From Pseudomonas sp. Q11 (GTDB taxonomy: Bacteria > Pseudomonadota > Gammaproteobacteria > Pseudomonadales > Pseudomonadaceae), in contig NZ_JAKNQY010000040.1 in the NCBI RefSeq assembly GCF_024494355.1, positions 1-33,573 on the forward strand: 33,573 nucleotides of DNA, given 5' to 3'. A program made the position numbers and the translations under genes. How positions within the stretch are numbered: the stretch's first letter is position 1; every line of letters starts with the position of its first letter. The notes beneath the pieces are model-generated. The model saw only the letters and a list, made by a program, of their open reading frames with translations, ran no database searches and was not told where the DNA came from. Shown here one piece after another: positions 6,384-16,489 of this stretch.

Positions 6384-8381
6384 TTAGTCTTCCAACAGCT
6401 CTTCAGCCTGACCCAGGATGTTTTCCAAGGTAAAGCCGAACTCCTCGAACAACGCCGGCGCTGGCGCCGATTCGCCGTAGGTGGTCATGCCGATCACGCG
6501 ACCTTCCAGACCCACGTACTTGTACCAGTAATCGGCGTGCGCGGCTTCGATGGCGATCCGGGCGCTGACTTGCAACGGCAATACCGCTTGTTTATAGCCA
6601 GCGTCCTGGGCATCGAACACGCTGGTGCACGGCATGGATACCACACGTACGTTGCGGCCCTGCGCGGTCAGTTTGTCGTAGGCCTGGACGGCCAGGCCGA
6701 CTTCGGAGCCGGTGGCGATCAGGATCAGCTCAGGCTCGCCAATGCAGTCCTTGAGCACATAGCCGCCGCGGGTGATGTCGCCGATCTGGTCGGCATCGCG
6801 GTTCTGATGCTGCAGGTTCTGGCGGGAGAAGATCAGCGCCGATGGACCGTCGTTACGCTCGATGGCGTATTTCCAGGCCACTGCCGACTCCACGGCGTCA
6901 CAGGGGCGCCAGGTGTCCAGGTTTGGCGTGCAGCGCAGGCTTGCCAGTTGCTCGATCGGCTGGTGAGTCGGGCCGTCTTCGCCCAGGCCGATGGAGTCGT
7001 GGGTGAATACAAAAAGCACACGCTTCTTCATCAAGGCTGACATGCGCACGGCGTTGCGGGCGTATTCCATGAACATCAGGAAGGTCGCGCCGTAAGGCAC
7101 CAGGCCGCCATGCAGGGCCACGCCGTTCATGATCGCGCTCATGCCGAACTCGCGAACGCCGTAATACATGTAGTTGCCGCTGGCATCTTCGGCGCTGACG
7201 CCTTTGCAGCCCTTCCACAAGGTCAGGTTGGAACCGGCCAGGTCGGCCGAACCACCCAGCAGCTCCGGCAGCAGCGGGCCAAAAGCGTTGAGGGTGTTCT
7301 GGCTGGCCTTGCGGCTGGCAATGGTTTCGCCTTTGGCGGCGACTTCAGCGATATAAGCCGAGGCTTTTTCGGCGAAATCGGCAGGCAGCTCGCCGCTGAG
7401 GCGACGGACCAGCTCATTGGCCAGCTCAGGGAATTGCGCAGAGTAGGCGGCAAAGCGCTGGTCCCACTCGGCTTCGGCGGCACGGCCTTTTTCCTTGGCG
7501 TCCCACTCGGCATAGATGTCGGCCGGGATTTCGAACGGACCGTGTTCCCACTTCAACGCAGCGCGGGTCAGGGCGATTTCCTCGGCGCCCAGTGGCGCGC
7601 CGTGGCAGTCTTCCTTGCCTTGCTTGTTGGGCGATCCGAAACCGATGGTGGTCTTGCAGCAGATCAGGGTCGGCTGGGCGCTCTTGCGCGCCGTCTCGAT
7701 GGCGGTCTTGATCTCTTCCGGGTCGTGGCCGTCGACATTGCGGATGACCAGCCAGTTGTAGGCTTCGAAACGCTTGGGGGTGTCGTCGGTGAACCAGCCT
7801 TCGACTTCGCCATCAATGGAAATGCCGTTGTCGTCGTAGAAGGCGATCAGCTTGTTCAGGCCCAAGGTGCCGGCCAGGGAGGCGACTTCGTGGGAAATGC
7901 CTTCCATCATGCAGCCATCACCCAGGAACACGTAAGTGTGGTGATCGACAACGTTGTGGCCTGGACGGTTGAACTGCGCCGCCAGGACTTTTTCCGCCAA
8001 GGCAAAGCCCACGGCGTTGGCCAGTCCCTGGCCCAGTGGACCGGTGGTGGTTTCCACGCCTGGGGTGTAGCCATATTCCGGGTGGCCCGGCGTGCGGCTG
8101 TGCAACTGGCGGAAATTCTTCAGGTCATCGATCGACAGGTCATAACCGGTCAGGTGCAGCAACGAATAGATCAACATCGAGCCGTGGCCGTTGGACAGCA
8201 CGAAGCGGTCACGGTCGGCAAACGATGGGTTGCTCGGGCTGTGCTTGAGGTAGTCGCGCCAAAGCACCTCGGCGATATCCGCCATACCCATAGGGGCACC
8301 GGGATGGCCGCTGTTGGCTTTTTGCACGGCATCCATGCTGAGTGCACGGATGGCATTGGCACGCTCACGACGGCTGGGCAT
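6384..8381 (-). CDS. tkt: Transketolase
   Basis: This thiamine diphosphate enzyme of the pentose phosphate pathway moves two-carbon units between sugar phosphates and makes the erythrose-4-phosphate used by the neighbouring Epd. It has 665 residues, normal for the family. Visible signatures: NSGHPGAPMG (H26), SNGHGSMLIY (H66), H100, the thiamine motif FLGDGCMMEG (about 153-161), and the pyrimidine-domain HDSIGLGEDGPTHQP stretch. I chose the ATG at 8381 because AGGAG lies eight bases upstream; the longer frame has no such support. It heads the minus-strand carbon cluster and is divergent from the ArsR-methyltransferase gene. Confidence 0.97.
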   Translation of the reverse strand: MPSRRERANAIRALSMDAVQKANSGHPGAPMGMADIAEVLWRDYLKHSPSNPSFADRDRFVLSNGHGSMLIYSLLHLTGYDLSIDDLKNFRQLHSRTPGHPEYGYTPGVETTTGPLGQGLANAVGFALAEKVLAAQFNRPGHNVVDHHTYVFLGDGCMMEGISHEVASLAGTLGLNKLIAFYDDNGISIDGEVEGWFTDDTPKRFEAYNWLVIRNVDGHDPEEIKTAIETARKSAQPTLICCKTTIGFGSPNKQGKEDCHGAPLGAEEIALTRAALKWEHGPFEIPADIYAEWDAKEKGRAAEAEWDQRFAAYSAQFPELANELVRRLSGELPADFAEKASAYIAEVAAKGETIASRKASQNTLNAFGPLLPELLGGSADLAGSNLTLWKGCKGVSAEDASGNYMYYGVREFGMSAIMNGVALHGGLVPYGATFLMFMEYARNAVRMSALMKKRVLFVFTHDSIGLGEDGPTHQPIEQLASLRCTPNLDTWRPCDAVESAVAWKYAIERNDGPSALIFSRQNLQHQNRDADQIGDITRGGYVLKDCIGEPELILIATGSEVGLAVQAYDKLTAQGRNVRVVSMPCTSVFDAQDAGYKQAVLPLQVSARIAIEAAHADYWYKYVGLEGRVIGMTTYGESAPAPALFEEFGFTLENILGQAEELLED

Positions 8382-8572
8382 CGCTGATCTCCTGGGTTTT
8401 GAATGGTGAAACTGAAAAAGGCGAGCATTTTCCCTCACCCACCCGCCCCGGGGCAATGACAGATAGTCATCCAGAGGCTTTTTTCCGGTGGATAAAGTGG
8501 CATTCGCCAGGTGAAACCTTTCCGCTGATGGGTTGTAGAGTCAAGCACGCCTGTGGAAGTGCCATTTATCGA

Positions 8573-8598
8573 GCAATATCAAAACTTTTTGATATTGC
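8573..8598. promoter_or_regulatory. Perfect 26-bp palindrome, likely operator of the ArsR-type regulator
   Basis: The arms GCAATATCAAAA and TTTTGATATTGC are separated by 2 bp and end 39 bp before the regulator ATG. ATATCA...TGATAT symmetry is typical of ArsR/SmtB operators. A TTGATA hexamer (8589-8594) within the right arm could be the -35 of the regulator-metK promoter, so binding would repress it. The site also lies upstream of the divergent tkt. Confidence 0.72.
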
Positions 8599-8637
8599 CC
8601 TTGCGATGATCCATACCCCCCACTAGACTGCCGCCCT

Positions 8638-9633
8638 ATGAATTTACGCGTGCCTTCCATTCGCCATGACGATTGCGATGAGCTGGCGGCCCTTTGCAAG
8701 GCCGGCGGCGATCCGCTGCGGCTCAATGTATTGCGTGCCCTGGCCAACGATTCGTTCGGAGTGCTGGAATTGGCGCAGATCTTCGGCATCGGTCAATCCG
8801 GCATGAGCCACCACCTCAAGGTCCTGGCCCAGGCCGACCTGGTGGCAACCCGTCGTGAAGGCAATGCGATTTTTTACCGCCGAGCCCTGCCCCATACCGA
8901 TCTGCTGGGCGGCAAGCTGCATGCCGCGCTGCTCGAAGAAGTGGACGAGTTGGACCTGCCGGCAGACGTGCAAGCCCGCATCGCCCAAGTACACGGGCAG
9001 CGGGCCGCCGCCAGCCAGGATTTTTTCGCCCGGGTGGCCGAGAAGTTTCGCGCCCAGCAGGACCTGATCGCAGGGCTGCCGCAGTACCGCGAAAGCGTCG
9101 TGGCGCTGCTCGACAAATTGGATTTCGAGCCCACCGCCACGGCCATTGAAGTCGGCCCTGGCGACGGCGCGTTTCTGCCGGAACTGGCGCGGCGTTTCAG
9201 CCAGGTGACGGCGCTGGACAACAGCCCGGCCATGCTCGAGCTGGCACGCCAGGTGTGTGAGCGTGAAACACTGGCTAATGTCAGCCTGCAACTGGCCGAT
9301 GCCTTGGATGGTGTGAGCCTGCAGGCCGATTGCGTTGTATTGAACATGGTGCTTCACCATTTCGCCGCGCCGGCCGATGCGCTCAAGCACATGGCCGGCC
9401 TGCTGCAACCGGGCGGTAGCCTGTTAGTGACAGAGTTATGCAGCCACAACCAGAGTTGGGCCAAGGAGGCCTGCGGTGATCTCTGGCTGGGGTTTGAACA
9501 GGACGATCTGGCCCGTTGGGCCACCGCTGCGGGCCTCGTGCCCGGGGAAAGCCTCTATGTGGGCTTACGTAATGGTTTCCAGATTCAGGTCCGCCATTTT
9601 CAGCGACCGGCTGGCGACACTCACCATCGGTAA
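8638..9633 (+). CDS. ArsR-family regulator fused to a SAM-dependent methyltransferase domain (SahR-like)
   Basis: This 331-residue protein has an N-terminal winged helix (about 15-88, with DPLRLNVLRALA and the recognition helix SGMSHHLKVLAQADLV) and a C-terminal class I methyltransferase fold (about 150-325). Motif I is EVGPGDG (171-177), the acidic end of strand 2 is D194 and the post-I region is LLQPGGSLLVTE. This fusion matches SahR, the SAH-responsive repressor described for methionine-cycle genes in Proteobacteria. Position immediately before metK (19 bp) supports that role. Whether the domain methylates anything or only senses SAM/SAH is unknown. No Shine-Dalgarno is apparent before the ATG; the transcript may be nearly leaderless. 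Confidence 0.85.
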   Translation: MNLRVPSIRHDDCDELAALCKAGGDPLRLNVLRALANDSFGVLELAQIFGIGQSGMSHHLKVLAQADLVATRREGNAIFYRRALPHTDLLGGKLHAALLEEVDELDLPADVQARIAQVHGQRAAASQDFFARVAEKFRAQQDLIAGLPQYRESVVALLDKLDFEPTATAIEVGPGDGAFLPELARRFSQVTALDNSPAMLELARQVCERETLANVSLQLADALDGVSLQADCVVLNMVLHHFAAPADALKHMAGLLQPGGSLLVTELCSHNQSWAKEACGDLWLGFEQDDLARWATAAGLVPGESLYVGLRNGFQIQVRHFQRPAGDTHHR

Positions 9634-9652
9634 CTTGTAGGAAAACATCGAG

Positions 9653-10843
<1,191 letters not shown>

Positions 10844-10858
10844 AGCCCGCTGGTACGA

Positions 10859-10895
10859 AAAGCCCCTGGCGACTGGGTCGTCAGGGGCTTTTTCA
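10859..10895 (+). terminator. metK terminator
   Basis: An AGCCCCTG / CAGGGGCT stem is followed by five T, starting 15 bp after the metK stop codon. The opposite side has a short A run, so weak bidirectional action is possible. Confidence 0.88.
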
Positions 10896-10959
10896 TGTCC
10901 GGCTCATACCCATTCAGGGGGTTGAAGCCCGCAAGGAACTTGTGGCTTGGGAACTTATC

Positions 10960-11047
10960 TGTGGGAGCAAGGCTTGCCCGCGATACAGGCGCCTCGTTCT
11001 CCCGGGTGACTGCATTGTCCTCATCGCGGGCATGCCTTGCTCCCACA
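10960..11047. repeat. REPIN (GTGGGAGCAAGGCTTGCCCG family)
   Basis: Inverted REP copies at 10960-10984 and 11023-11047 lie between the convergent metK and LysE-family genes. One arm carries a T substitution (gggcatgcc). Confidence 0.85.
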
Positions 11048-11077
11048 AAATCCCCTCGCCACAAGGGACCATCGAAC

Positions 11078-11698
11078 TCAAGACCGCCGTGCCACCAGCA
11101 AAAACGAAGCCGCGCTGGCCAGCAGACCCGCACACATGCGATTGAACAGACGCTTGCCGCTCGGCCGGGCAAACAGTCGCCGCGCATAAATCCCCATGTA
11201 GCAATACAACCCGATGGCAATGCACTCCAGCGCCAGGAACAGGCCGCCCAGCACGGCGAACTGCTGGGTGACGGTGCTGGCGCGGTCGACGAACTGCGGC
11301 AGGAAGGCGGTGAACAACAGGATCGCCTTCGGGTTGCCGATCGCCACCAGAAACTCCTGGCGTGCCAGGCGGGTCACGCTCATCGAAGTGACCGCCGCTT
11401 CAGCTCCGGCTTCGGGCTGCGCCCGCCACAATTGCACGGCAAGGTAGAACAGATAAGCGGCACCCACGAACTTGATCCCCAGGAACAACAGTTCCGAGGT
11501 ATGCAGCACAGCGGTCAACCCCACCGCTGCCAGGGCAATCATGAGTGCAAACGCCAGCAGCCGACCAATGCCACCGCTGCACGCCCGGACGAAGCCATAG
11601 CGCGAGGCGTTGCTGATGGACAGCAGGTTGTTCGGCCCCGGCGCCATGTTCAGCGCGAAGCAGGCTGGAATGAAAACAGCGAGGGTCGTCAGGTCCAT
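11078..11698 (-). CDS. LysE/RhtB-family amino-acid exporter
   Basis: This is a 206-residue inner membrane protein with about six hydrophobic segments. The N-terminus MDLTTLAVFIPACFALNMAPGPNNLL carries the N-x-x-PGP signature of the LysE/RhtB family, and GNPKAILLFTAFLPQFVD is the second conserved stretch. Members export amino acids such as lysine, threonine or homoserine; the substrate here cannot be told. I chose the ATG at 11698 because the first transmembrane helix starts there; an upstream extension of 29 residues has no membrane or ribosome-site support. It is convergent with metK and divergent from ligB. Confidence 0.88.
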   Translation of the reverse strand: MDLTTLAVFIPACFALNMAPGPNNLLSISNASRYGFVRACSGGIGRLLAFALMIALAAVGLTAVLHTSELLFLGIKFVGAAYLFYLAVQLWRAQPEAGAEAAVTSMSVTRLARQEFLVAIGNPKAILLFTAFLPQFVDRASTVTQQFAVLGGLFLALECIAIGLYCYMGIYARRLFARPSGKRLFNRMCAGLLASAASFLLVARRS

Positions 11699-11905
11699 AG
11701 GGATGCATGCCTGGCAGAGCGGATCGAGAGCCCATTCTGCACTCGCCTCTAATGGGTTCAAGGCACAGTTGCGCAACCAAATCACCCTGCACTGTACCGC
11801 CGCGACTTCGCCAACACCCCCTGCAAGATCCGGTAACGCTCCCGGCCTCGCACCTTCTGTGACAGTGACTAGCCTTCAAGTACACCACCAAGCAAGGATG
11901 CTTCG
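11699..11905. other. Divergent intergenic region between the LysE gene and ligB
   Basis: This 207-bp region should hold promoters for both flanking genes. I see no strong sigma70 hexamers, palindromes or REP sequence in it. The last bases (AAGGATGCTTCG) form the ligB ribosome binding site. Confidence 0.5.
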
Positions 11906-13579
11906 ATGCTGCCGTTATCACGCCTATTGGCCTGTTTTATATGCATCTGCTCCCCTGTCATCGCCGCGCCTTGTCCCGACTGGCCCCTCGGACGCGCCCA
12001 GGCGGAAATCACCGCCCTGCAGCAGCGAATCGATTCGTGGGATGACAGCTATCACCGTCTCGGCCGATCACTGGTAGCCGACGAGCTCTACGATCAGTCC
12101 CGCATCCAGCTGGGCCAGTGGCGCGACTGCTTTGGCCTGGAGGCGCCAAGTGCCCCCTTGCGCACGGCGGGTGGGAAAGTGCCACACCCGGTTGCACACA
12201 CGGGCCTGGACAAACTCAAGGATGCCGACGCGGTCAAGGCGTGGCTACAAGGCCGAGAAGACCTGTGGGTCCAACCGAAAGTCGATGGCGTGGCTGTGAC
12301 CTTGATCTATCGCGGAGGGCACCTGCATCAGGCGATCAGCCGCGGTGATGGTGTCCAGGGACAAGACTGGACCTGGGCTGCCCACAAAATCAACGCCATC
12401 CCGCAACGGCTACATCAGCCATTGGACCTGATCGTTCAGGGTGAGCTGTACTGGCGGCTGATTGCCCATGTCCAGGCCAGCAACGGCAGTCTCAACGCCC
12501 GGGCGACCGTGGCGGGGCTGATGGCGCGCACGAATTTGACCGCGCAAGAGGGGGCGGACATCGGCCTGTTTGTCTGGGACTGGCCTGAGGGACCGGCCAC
12601 CCTGCCCGAACGGGAGGCGACCCTGCAGGCGCTGGGCTTTGCCGACACCACCGGCTACAGCCAGCCCGTCCAGGCATTGGCCGACGTCGAGCACTGGCGC
12701 GACCACTGGTATCGCACGCCACTGCCATTTGCCAGCGATGGCATCGTCCTGCGCCAAAGCCGCCGTCCACCTGCTGATCGCTGGCAGGCCCGGTCGCCGT
12801 TCTGGAGCGTGGCCTGGAAATATCCCTATGCCCAGGCCTTGGCCGAGGTGCGCCACGTACGCTTCAAGATCGGTCGTACCGGGCGCATCACGCCCGTGCT
12901 GGAACTTGAGCCAGTCATGCTCGACGACCGACGAATCCGCCGGGTGAGCGTCAGTTCCCTAAAACGTTGGGAGCAAATGGACATCCGCCCTGGCGACCGG
13001 GTCGCCATCAGCCTGGCCGGGCTGACCATTCCACGCCTGGACAGCGTCGTGCTGCGCAGTGTCGAGCGCCAGGACGTGAACGCCCCAACGGCGGCCGACT
13101 ATCACTTGTTAAGTTGCTGGCAGCCGACACCCGGCTGCGAAAGCCAGTTCCTGGCGCGCCTGGGCTGGCTCAGCGGCAAGCACGGGCTAGCCCTGCCCCA
13201 TGTCGGCCCGGGAACCTGGAGAAAACTCCTGGCGGCCGGTCAACTCAATGGATTGCTGGATTGGATGACCCTTGATGCCAACGAGCTTGCTAACATTGCC
13301 GGCTTCGGCGAACGCAGCAGCGCCCGCCTGGTCGCCAGCCTGCACAGCGCCCGGCAACGTCCTTTCGGGCAGTGGCTCAAGGCCCTTGGCCTGCCACCCA
13401 CCGGCGAGGTCCGGCTGGAGGGGCCATGGCAGGTGCTTGCCGAGCGCGACACCGAACAATGGCAAACCGAAGCCGGTATCGGTCCGGGACGCGCCGCGCA
13501 ACTGAGGGCTTTTTTTCGCGACCCACAGGTGCTGGCTTTGAGTGAAGTATTACGCACTGCCGGGGTCGACGGTTTCTAA
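11906..13579 (+). CDS. ligB: NAD-dependent DNA ligase LigB
   Basis: It seals nicks using NAD. The 557 residues match the LigB subclass, which is shorter than LigA. The adenylation lysine is K125 in PKVDG. Further signatures: SRGDGVQG, GELYW, DGIVLR and the AWKYP nucleotidyltransferase motif, then the OB-fold region (FKIGRTGRITPVLELEP) and helix-hairpin-helix region (about 420-540). No BRCT domain follows. The first 21 residues (LLACFICICSPVIAA) look like a cleavable signal peptide, odd for a DNA ligase but, as I recall, also seen in E. coli LigB. AAGGA lies upstream of the ATG. LigB is regarded as dispensable beside LigA. Confidence 0.92.
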   Translation: MLPLSRLLACFICICSPVIAAPCPDWPLGRAQAEITALQQRIDSWDDSYHRLGRSLVADELYDQSRIQLGQWRDCFGLEAPSAPLRTAGGKVPHPVAHTGLDKLKDADAVKAWLQGREDLWVQPKVDGVAVTLIYRGGHLHQAISRGDGVQGQDWTWAAHKINAIPQRLHQPLDLIVQGELYWRLIAHVQASNGSLNARATVAGLMARTNLTAQEGADIGLFVWDWPEGPATLPEREATLQALGFADTTGYSQPVQALADVEHWRDHWYRTPLPFASDGIVLRQSRRPPADRWQARSPFWSVAWKYPYAQALAEVRHVRFKIGRTGRITPVLELEPVMLDDRRIRRVSVSSLKRWEQMDIRPGDRVAISLAGLTIPRLDSVVLRSVERQDVNAPTAADYHLLSCWQPTPGCESQFLARLGWLSGKHGLALPHVGPGTWRKLLAAGQLNGLLDWMTLDANELANIAGFGERSSARLVASLHSARQRPFGQWLKALGLPPTGEVRLEGPWQVLAERDTEQWQTEAGIGPGRAAQLRAFFRDPQVLALSEVLRTAGVDGF

Positions 13580-13667
13580 TCCGAACCCCACAGTTGAACC
13601 CAAGGGGTAAAGGTACGCTCCAACTGCGCATCTATACCGACCGCTCGCGAGTTTTCACGGAGTAGCT

Positions 13668-14063
13668 ATGAATTTTATGTCCTCTATCGCACTGCTGACT
13701 CTATGCAGCGCCATGGCCGCCCCCCTGATGGCAGCCGAGCAAACACCGGAGCTCACCGGCTGCGCGGCCAAGCGCCAGGGCATCATCAATCAAATCGAGC
13801 TGGCCAAGTCCCGTGGCAACAAAGATCAGCAAGCCGGCCTGGAAACGGCGTTGAGCCAGGTCACCACCCACTGCACCGACGCGTCCCTGCGCAAGGAACG
13901 TGAAAACAAGGTCCTTGAAGCCAAGCACGAAGTCAGCCAGCGTCAGGCCGACCTGGAAAAGGCCATGAAAAAAGGCGACGCGCAGCGGATCAACAAACGC
14001 AAGGACAAGCTGGCGGCTTCTCGCAAAGAGTTGCAGGAAGCGGTGGATGAGTTGGATAAATAA
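13668..14063 (+). CDS. DUF1090 (YqjC-like) periplasmic coiled-coil protein
   Basis: This 131-residue protein has a signal peptide (cleavage likely after PLMAAE, about residue 22) and is almost entirely helical. CAAKRQGIINQIELAKSRGN is followed by a long charged coiled coil (about 75-131) ending LQEAVDELDK. Two cysteines in the mature part (TGCAAK and THCTDA) may form a disulfide. This composition and length match DUF1090, for which no firm function is known. GGAG precedes the ATG at 13668. It stands alone between ligB and a repeat-rich gap. Confidence 0.85.
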   Translation: MNFMSSIALLTLCSAMAAPLMAAEQTPELTGCAAKRQGIINQIELAKSRGNKDQQAGLETALSQVTTHCTDASLRKERENKVLEAKHEVSQRQADLEKAMKKGDAQRINKRKDKLAASRKELQEAVDELDK

Positions 14064-14135
14064 GCGGCAAGCGACAAGTTTTAAGCCACAAGCTCCAAGC
14101 TTCACACCAGCAGCTTGCAGCTAAAAACTTGCAGT
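14064..14135. repeat. AGCTT/CAAGC-rich palindromic repeat cluster
   Basis: Short alternating copies of caagc, agctt and cttgcagct can fold back on each other. The same wording recurs at 20268-20345 and 21964-22140. It lies between convergent genes and probably belongs to a dispersed Pseudomonas repeat. Confidence 0.6.
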
Positions 14136-14144
14136 TGCCCCTAC

Positions 14145-14594
14145 TCAATAATCCCGAAACTCTTTATGGCAGGCGCTGCACGCATCCTCTACCTTCTGCA
14201 CCGCAGGCCCCAGGTTGCTGGCCCTGTACGGCTGGACCTTGCTGACGGTCACCAACTCACCGGTGGCCGCTTCAAGGCTGCGGGCCAGTTCCTGGAAATG
14301 CGCCTGTTTTTGCCAGACCTCATCCCGAGCACTGGTGTGGTCTTCTTCACGCACTTGCGGGAAATGTTTCCACGGCTCGCGGGACAGTTGATCAAGTTGC
14401 GCCGCGCCCTCGGCAAAGCGCGGGCCGTCGAACGGGATGCGACCGCGCAACATGCCACCCAGCTCTTCGTTGGTCTTGAGCATCTGCTTGAAGATCGCTT
14501 TGCGTTGGCCCAGTGGGGAATTGGGATCGATACCGCCACAGGCGGACAACATCAGGCAGGCCAGCACGGCCATGGAAAATCGTTTTACAAACAT
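14145..14594 (-). CDS. c'-type cytochrome lipoprotein
   Basis: This 149-residue protein has a lipoprotein signal (MAVLACLMLSACGG, lipobox LSAC, Cys19) and a single C-terminal haem-binding motif CSACHKEF (139-146), the layout of class II c-type (cytochrome c') proteins with four helices and a terminal CxxCH. Periplasmic attachment to a membrane is expected. The start ATG at 14594 has GAGG just upstream; a longer frame of 49 extra residues lacks support and would overlap mltA's leader. The partner or ligand (electrons, NO) is not evident. It is divergent from mltA. Confidence 0.85.
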   Translation of the reverse strand: MFVKRFSMAVLACLMLSACGGIDPNSPLGQRKAIFKQMLKTNEELGGMLRGRIPFDGPRFAEGAAQLDQLSREPWKHFPQVREEDHTSARDEVWQKQAHFQELARSLEAATGELVTVSKVQPYRASNLGPAVQKVEDACSACHKEFRDY

Positions 14595-14717
14595 CTTGGC
14601 CTCGGAGCAGGAAACGGCGGTTAGTATCCTCGGGTCACCGGCAAAGACCAATAGCCCTATTATCAATACGGGTTGTCTGGACGCCTGGAGCGTCCGCACG
14701 ACCGGCAAGGAAATCTC

Positions 14718-15902
14718 ATGCACAGTTTCAAGACCTGGCACAAAGGCCTGGCGTTGACCCTACCGCTTATCGCACTGCTGGCCGGTTGCAACCGCGGCGA
14801 CAAAGCCGAAGAGCCCAAGACCCATGCCGTCGCCACTTATGTCAGCGCACCGTGGGAAGCCTTGCCATCGGTGTCCGATGAAGACCTGCTGGCCGGCTTT
14901 GGCTCCTGGCGCAGCGCCTGCACCCGGCTCAAGGCCGACGCGGTGTGGGGCACCACCTGCGCGGCGGCGGCCAATGTGCCGCTGACCGCCGTGGATGTGC
15001 GCAGTTTTCTGAAGCAGAACCTGGATGTCTACGGCCTGCGCTCGGGTGACAACAGCCCCAACGGTCTGATTACCGGTTACTACGAACCGGTCTACCCCGG
15101 CAGCCTCACCCAGACTGCCAGCGCCAACATCCCGGTGTACGGGGTGCCGGAAGACATGATCATCGTGTCGCTGGACAGTATTTACCCCGAGCTCAAGGGC
15201 AAGCGCCTGCGCGGTCGTCTCGAAGGCCGGGTGCTCAAGCCCTACGACGACGCGGCCACCATCGAAACCAACGGGGTGAAGGCACCGGTAATCGCTTGGC
15301 TGACAGACCCGATGAACCTGCAATTCCTGCAGATCCAGGGCTCGGGCCGCATTCGACTCGATGACGGCCGCCAATTGCGCATCGGCTATGCCGACCAGAA
15401 CGGCCACCCCTACCGACCCATCGGGCGCTGGCTGGTCGAACAGGGCGAACTGAAGAAAGAAGAGGTGACCATGGGCACCATCAGTGCCTGGGCAAAAGCC
15501 AACCCGAACCGGATTCCCGAATTGCTCGGCAGCAACCCCAGCTACGTGTTTTTCAACCGCAACCCCGACAGCAACGAAGGGCCCCGAGGCTCACTGAATG
15601 TGCCACTGACCGCCGGCTACAGCGTGGCGGTGGATCGCAAGGTGATTCCGCTCGGAAGCCTGTTGTGGTTATCCACCACCCGCCCTGACGGCAGTGCATT
15701 GAACCGGCCGGTCGCGGCCCAGGACACCGGCGGCGCAATTGCCGGCGAAGTACGGGCGGATCTGTTCTGGGGCACCGGTGAAGCAGCGGGGAACCTGGCC
15801 GGGGATATGAAACAACAGGGGCAGATCTGGATGCTGTGGCCCAAGGGCATGGCATTACCGCAGGTGCCGCAGGTTGCCAATACTGTCAGTGCCAATCCCT
15901 AA
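14718..15902 (+). CDS. mltA: Membrane-bound lytic murein transglycosylase A
   Basis: It cleaves peptidoglycan glycan strands with formation of 1,6-anhydromuramic acid, acting from the outer membrane inner leaflet. It has 394 residues with a lipoprotein signal (LPLIALLAGC, lipobox LAGC, Cys24). The MltA domain shows GYYEP (120-124) and FLQIQGSGRI; the C-terminal 3D domain shows VAAQDTGGAI with the catalytic-type D336 and RADLFWG with D348. AAGGA lies upstream of the ATG at 14718. It stands as a single gene followed by a REPIN. Activity seems intact because all signature acids are present. Confidence 0.95.
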   Translation: MHSFKTWHKGLALTLPLIALLAGCNRGDKAEEPKTHAVATYVSAPWEALPSVSDEDLLAGFGSWRSACTRLKADAVWGTTCAAAANVPLTAVDVRSFLKQNLDVYGLRSGDNSPNGLITGYYEPVYPGSLTQTASANIPVYGVPEDMIIVSLDSIYPELKGKRLRGRLEGRVLKPYDDAATIETNGVKAPVIAWLTDPMNLQFLQIQGSGRIRLDDGRQLRIGYADQNGHPYRPIGRWLVEQGELKKEEVTMGTISAWAKANPNRIPELLGSNPSYVFFNRNPDSNEGPRGSLNVPLTAGYSVAVDRKVIPLGSLLWLSTTRPDGSALNRPVAAQDTGGAIAGEVRADLFWGTGEAAGNLAGDMKQQGQIWMLWPKGMALPQVPQVANTVSANP

Positions 15903-15927
15903 GAAATGGGCTGACTGTACCGGCGCC

Positions 15928-16019
15928 ATCGCGAGCAGGCTCGCTCCCACAGTTGATCTCCAGTGGACACATGTTTTGTGTACGACTAGATCCAATGTGG
16001 GAGCGAGCCTGCTCGCGAT
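15928..16019. repeat. REPIN (GTGGGAGCGAGCCTGCTCGC family)
   Basis: Inverted REP copies at 15928-15951 and 15996-16019 lie between convergent mltA and the MAPEG gene. Confidence 0.88.
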
Positions 16020-16055
16020 GGGGCCAGCACAGACAACGGGATTCGCCCCCCTGGC

Positions 16056-16439
16056 TCAGACCGAAACGAAGAAGAAACTCAACACCAACCCTGCCCCCAC
16101 GAACCACACCAGCGAACGCAAGGTCGCCCAGTCCGCCAGATAGCAGATGATGTACAGCAGGCGACTGGTGATAAACAGCACCGCCAGCACGTTGATGGTC
16201 ACAAGCTCGGCATTGCCGGCCAGGTGCGCGACGATCACGGCAGCGGCGAAAAACGGGGTAATTTCAAAGCTGTTCAGTTGCGCGGCGTATGCACGCCGGG
16301 GGGCTCCTTCGAGCGAGTCCAGAAAATCCCGAGGGTCGTGGTTGTCCCGCAACCGGTACTTTCCACCGGCCTTGGCGATCGCAACGCATACGTAAGGCAG
16401 GAGAAAGGCAATCAAAATGCACCATAGGGCAACCGTCAT
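16056..16439 (-). CDS. MAPEG-family inner membrane protein
   Basis: This is a 127-residue protein with about four hydrophobic segments. RDNHDPRDFLDSLEGAPRRAYAAQ followed by NSFEITPFFAAAVI corresponds to the E/N-F motif region of the MAPEG fold (glutathione-dependent microsomal-type enzymes), and SRLLYIICYLAD is the later conserved segment. Bacterial members are mostly of unknown function. I chose the ATG at 16439 because AAGGAA lies upstream; the longer frame in this register has low-complexity non-membrane sequence. It lies 50 bp after the DMT permease gene and is probably cotranscribed with it. Confidence 0.85.
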   Translation of the reverse strand: MTVALWCILIAFLLPYVCVAIAKAGGKYRLRDNHDPRDFLDSLEGAPRRAYAAQLNSFEITPFFAAAVIVAHLAGNAELVTINVLAVLFITSRLLYIICYLADWATLRSLVWFVGAGLVLSFFFVSV

Positions 16440-16489
16440 GAAGCAGTTCCTTCTTTGAATGTTATAGAAATCGAAAATCAGGGCACTGG

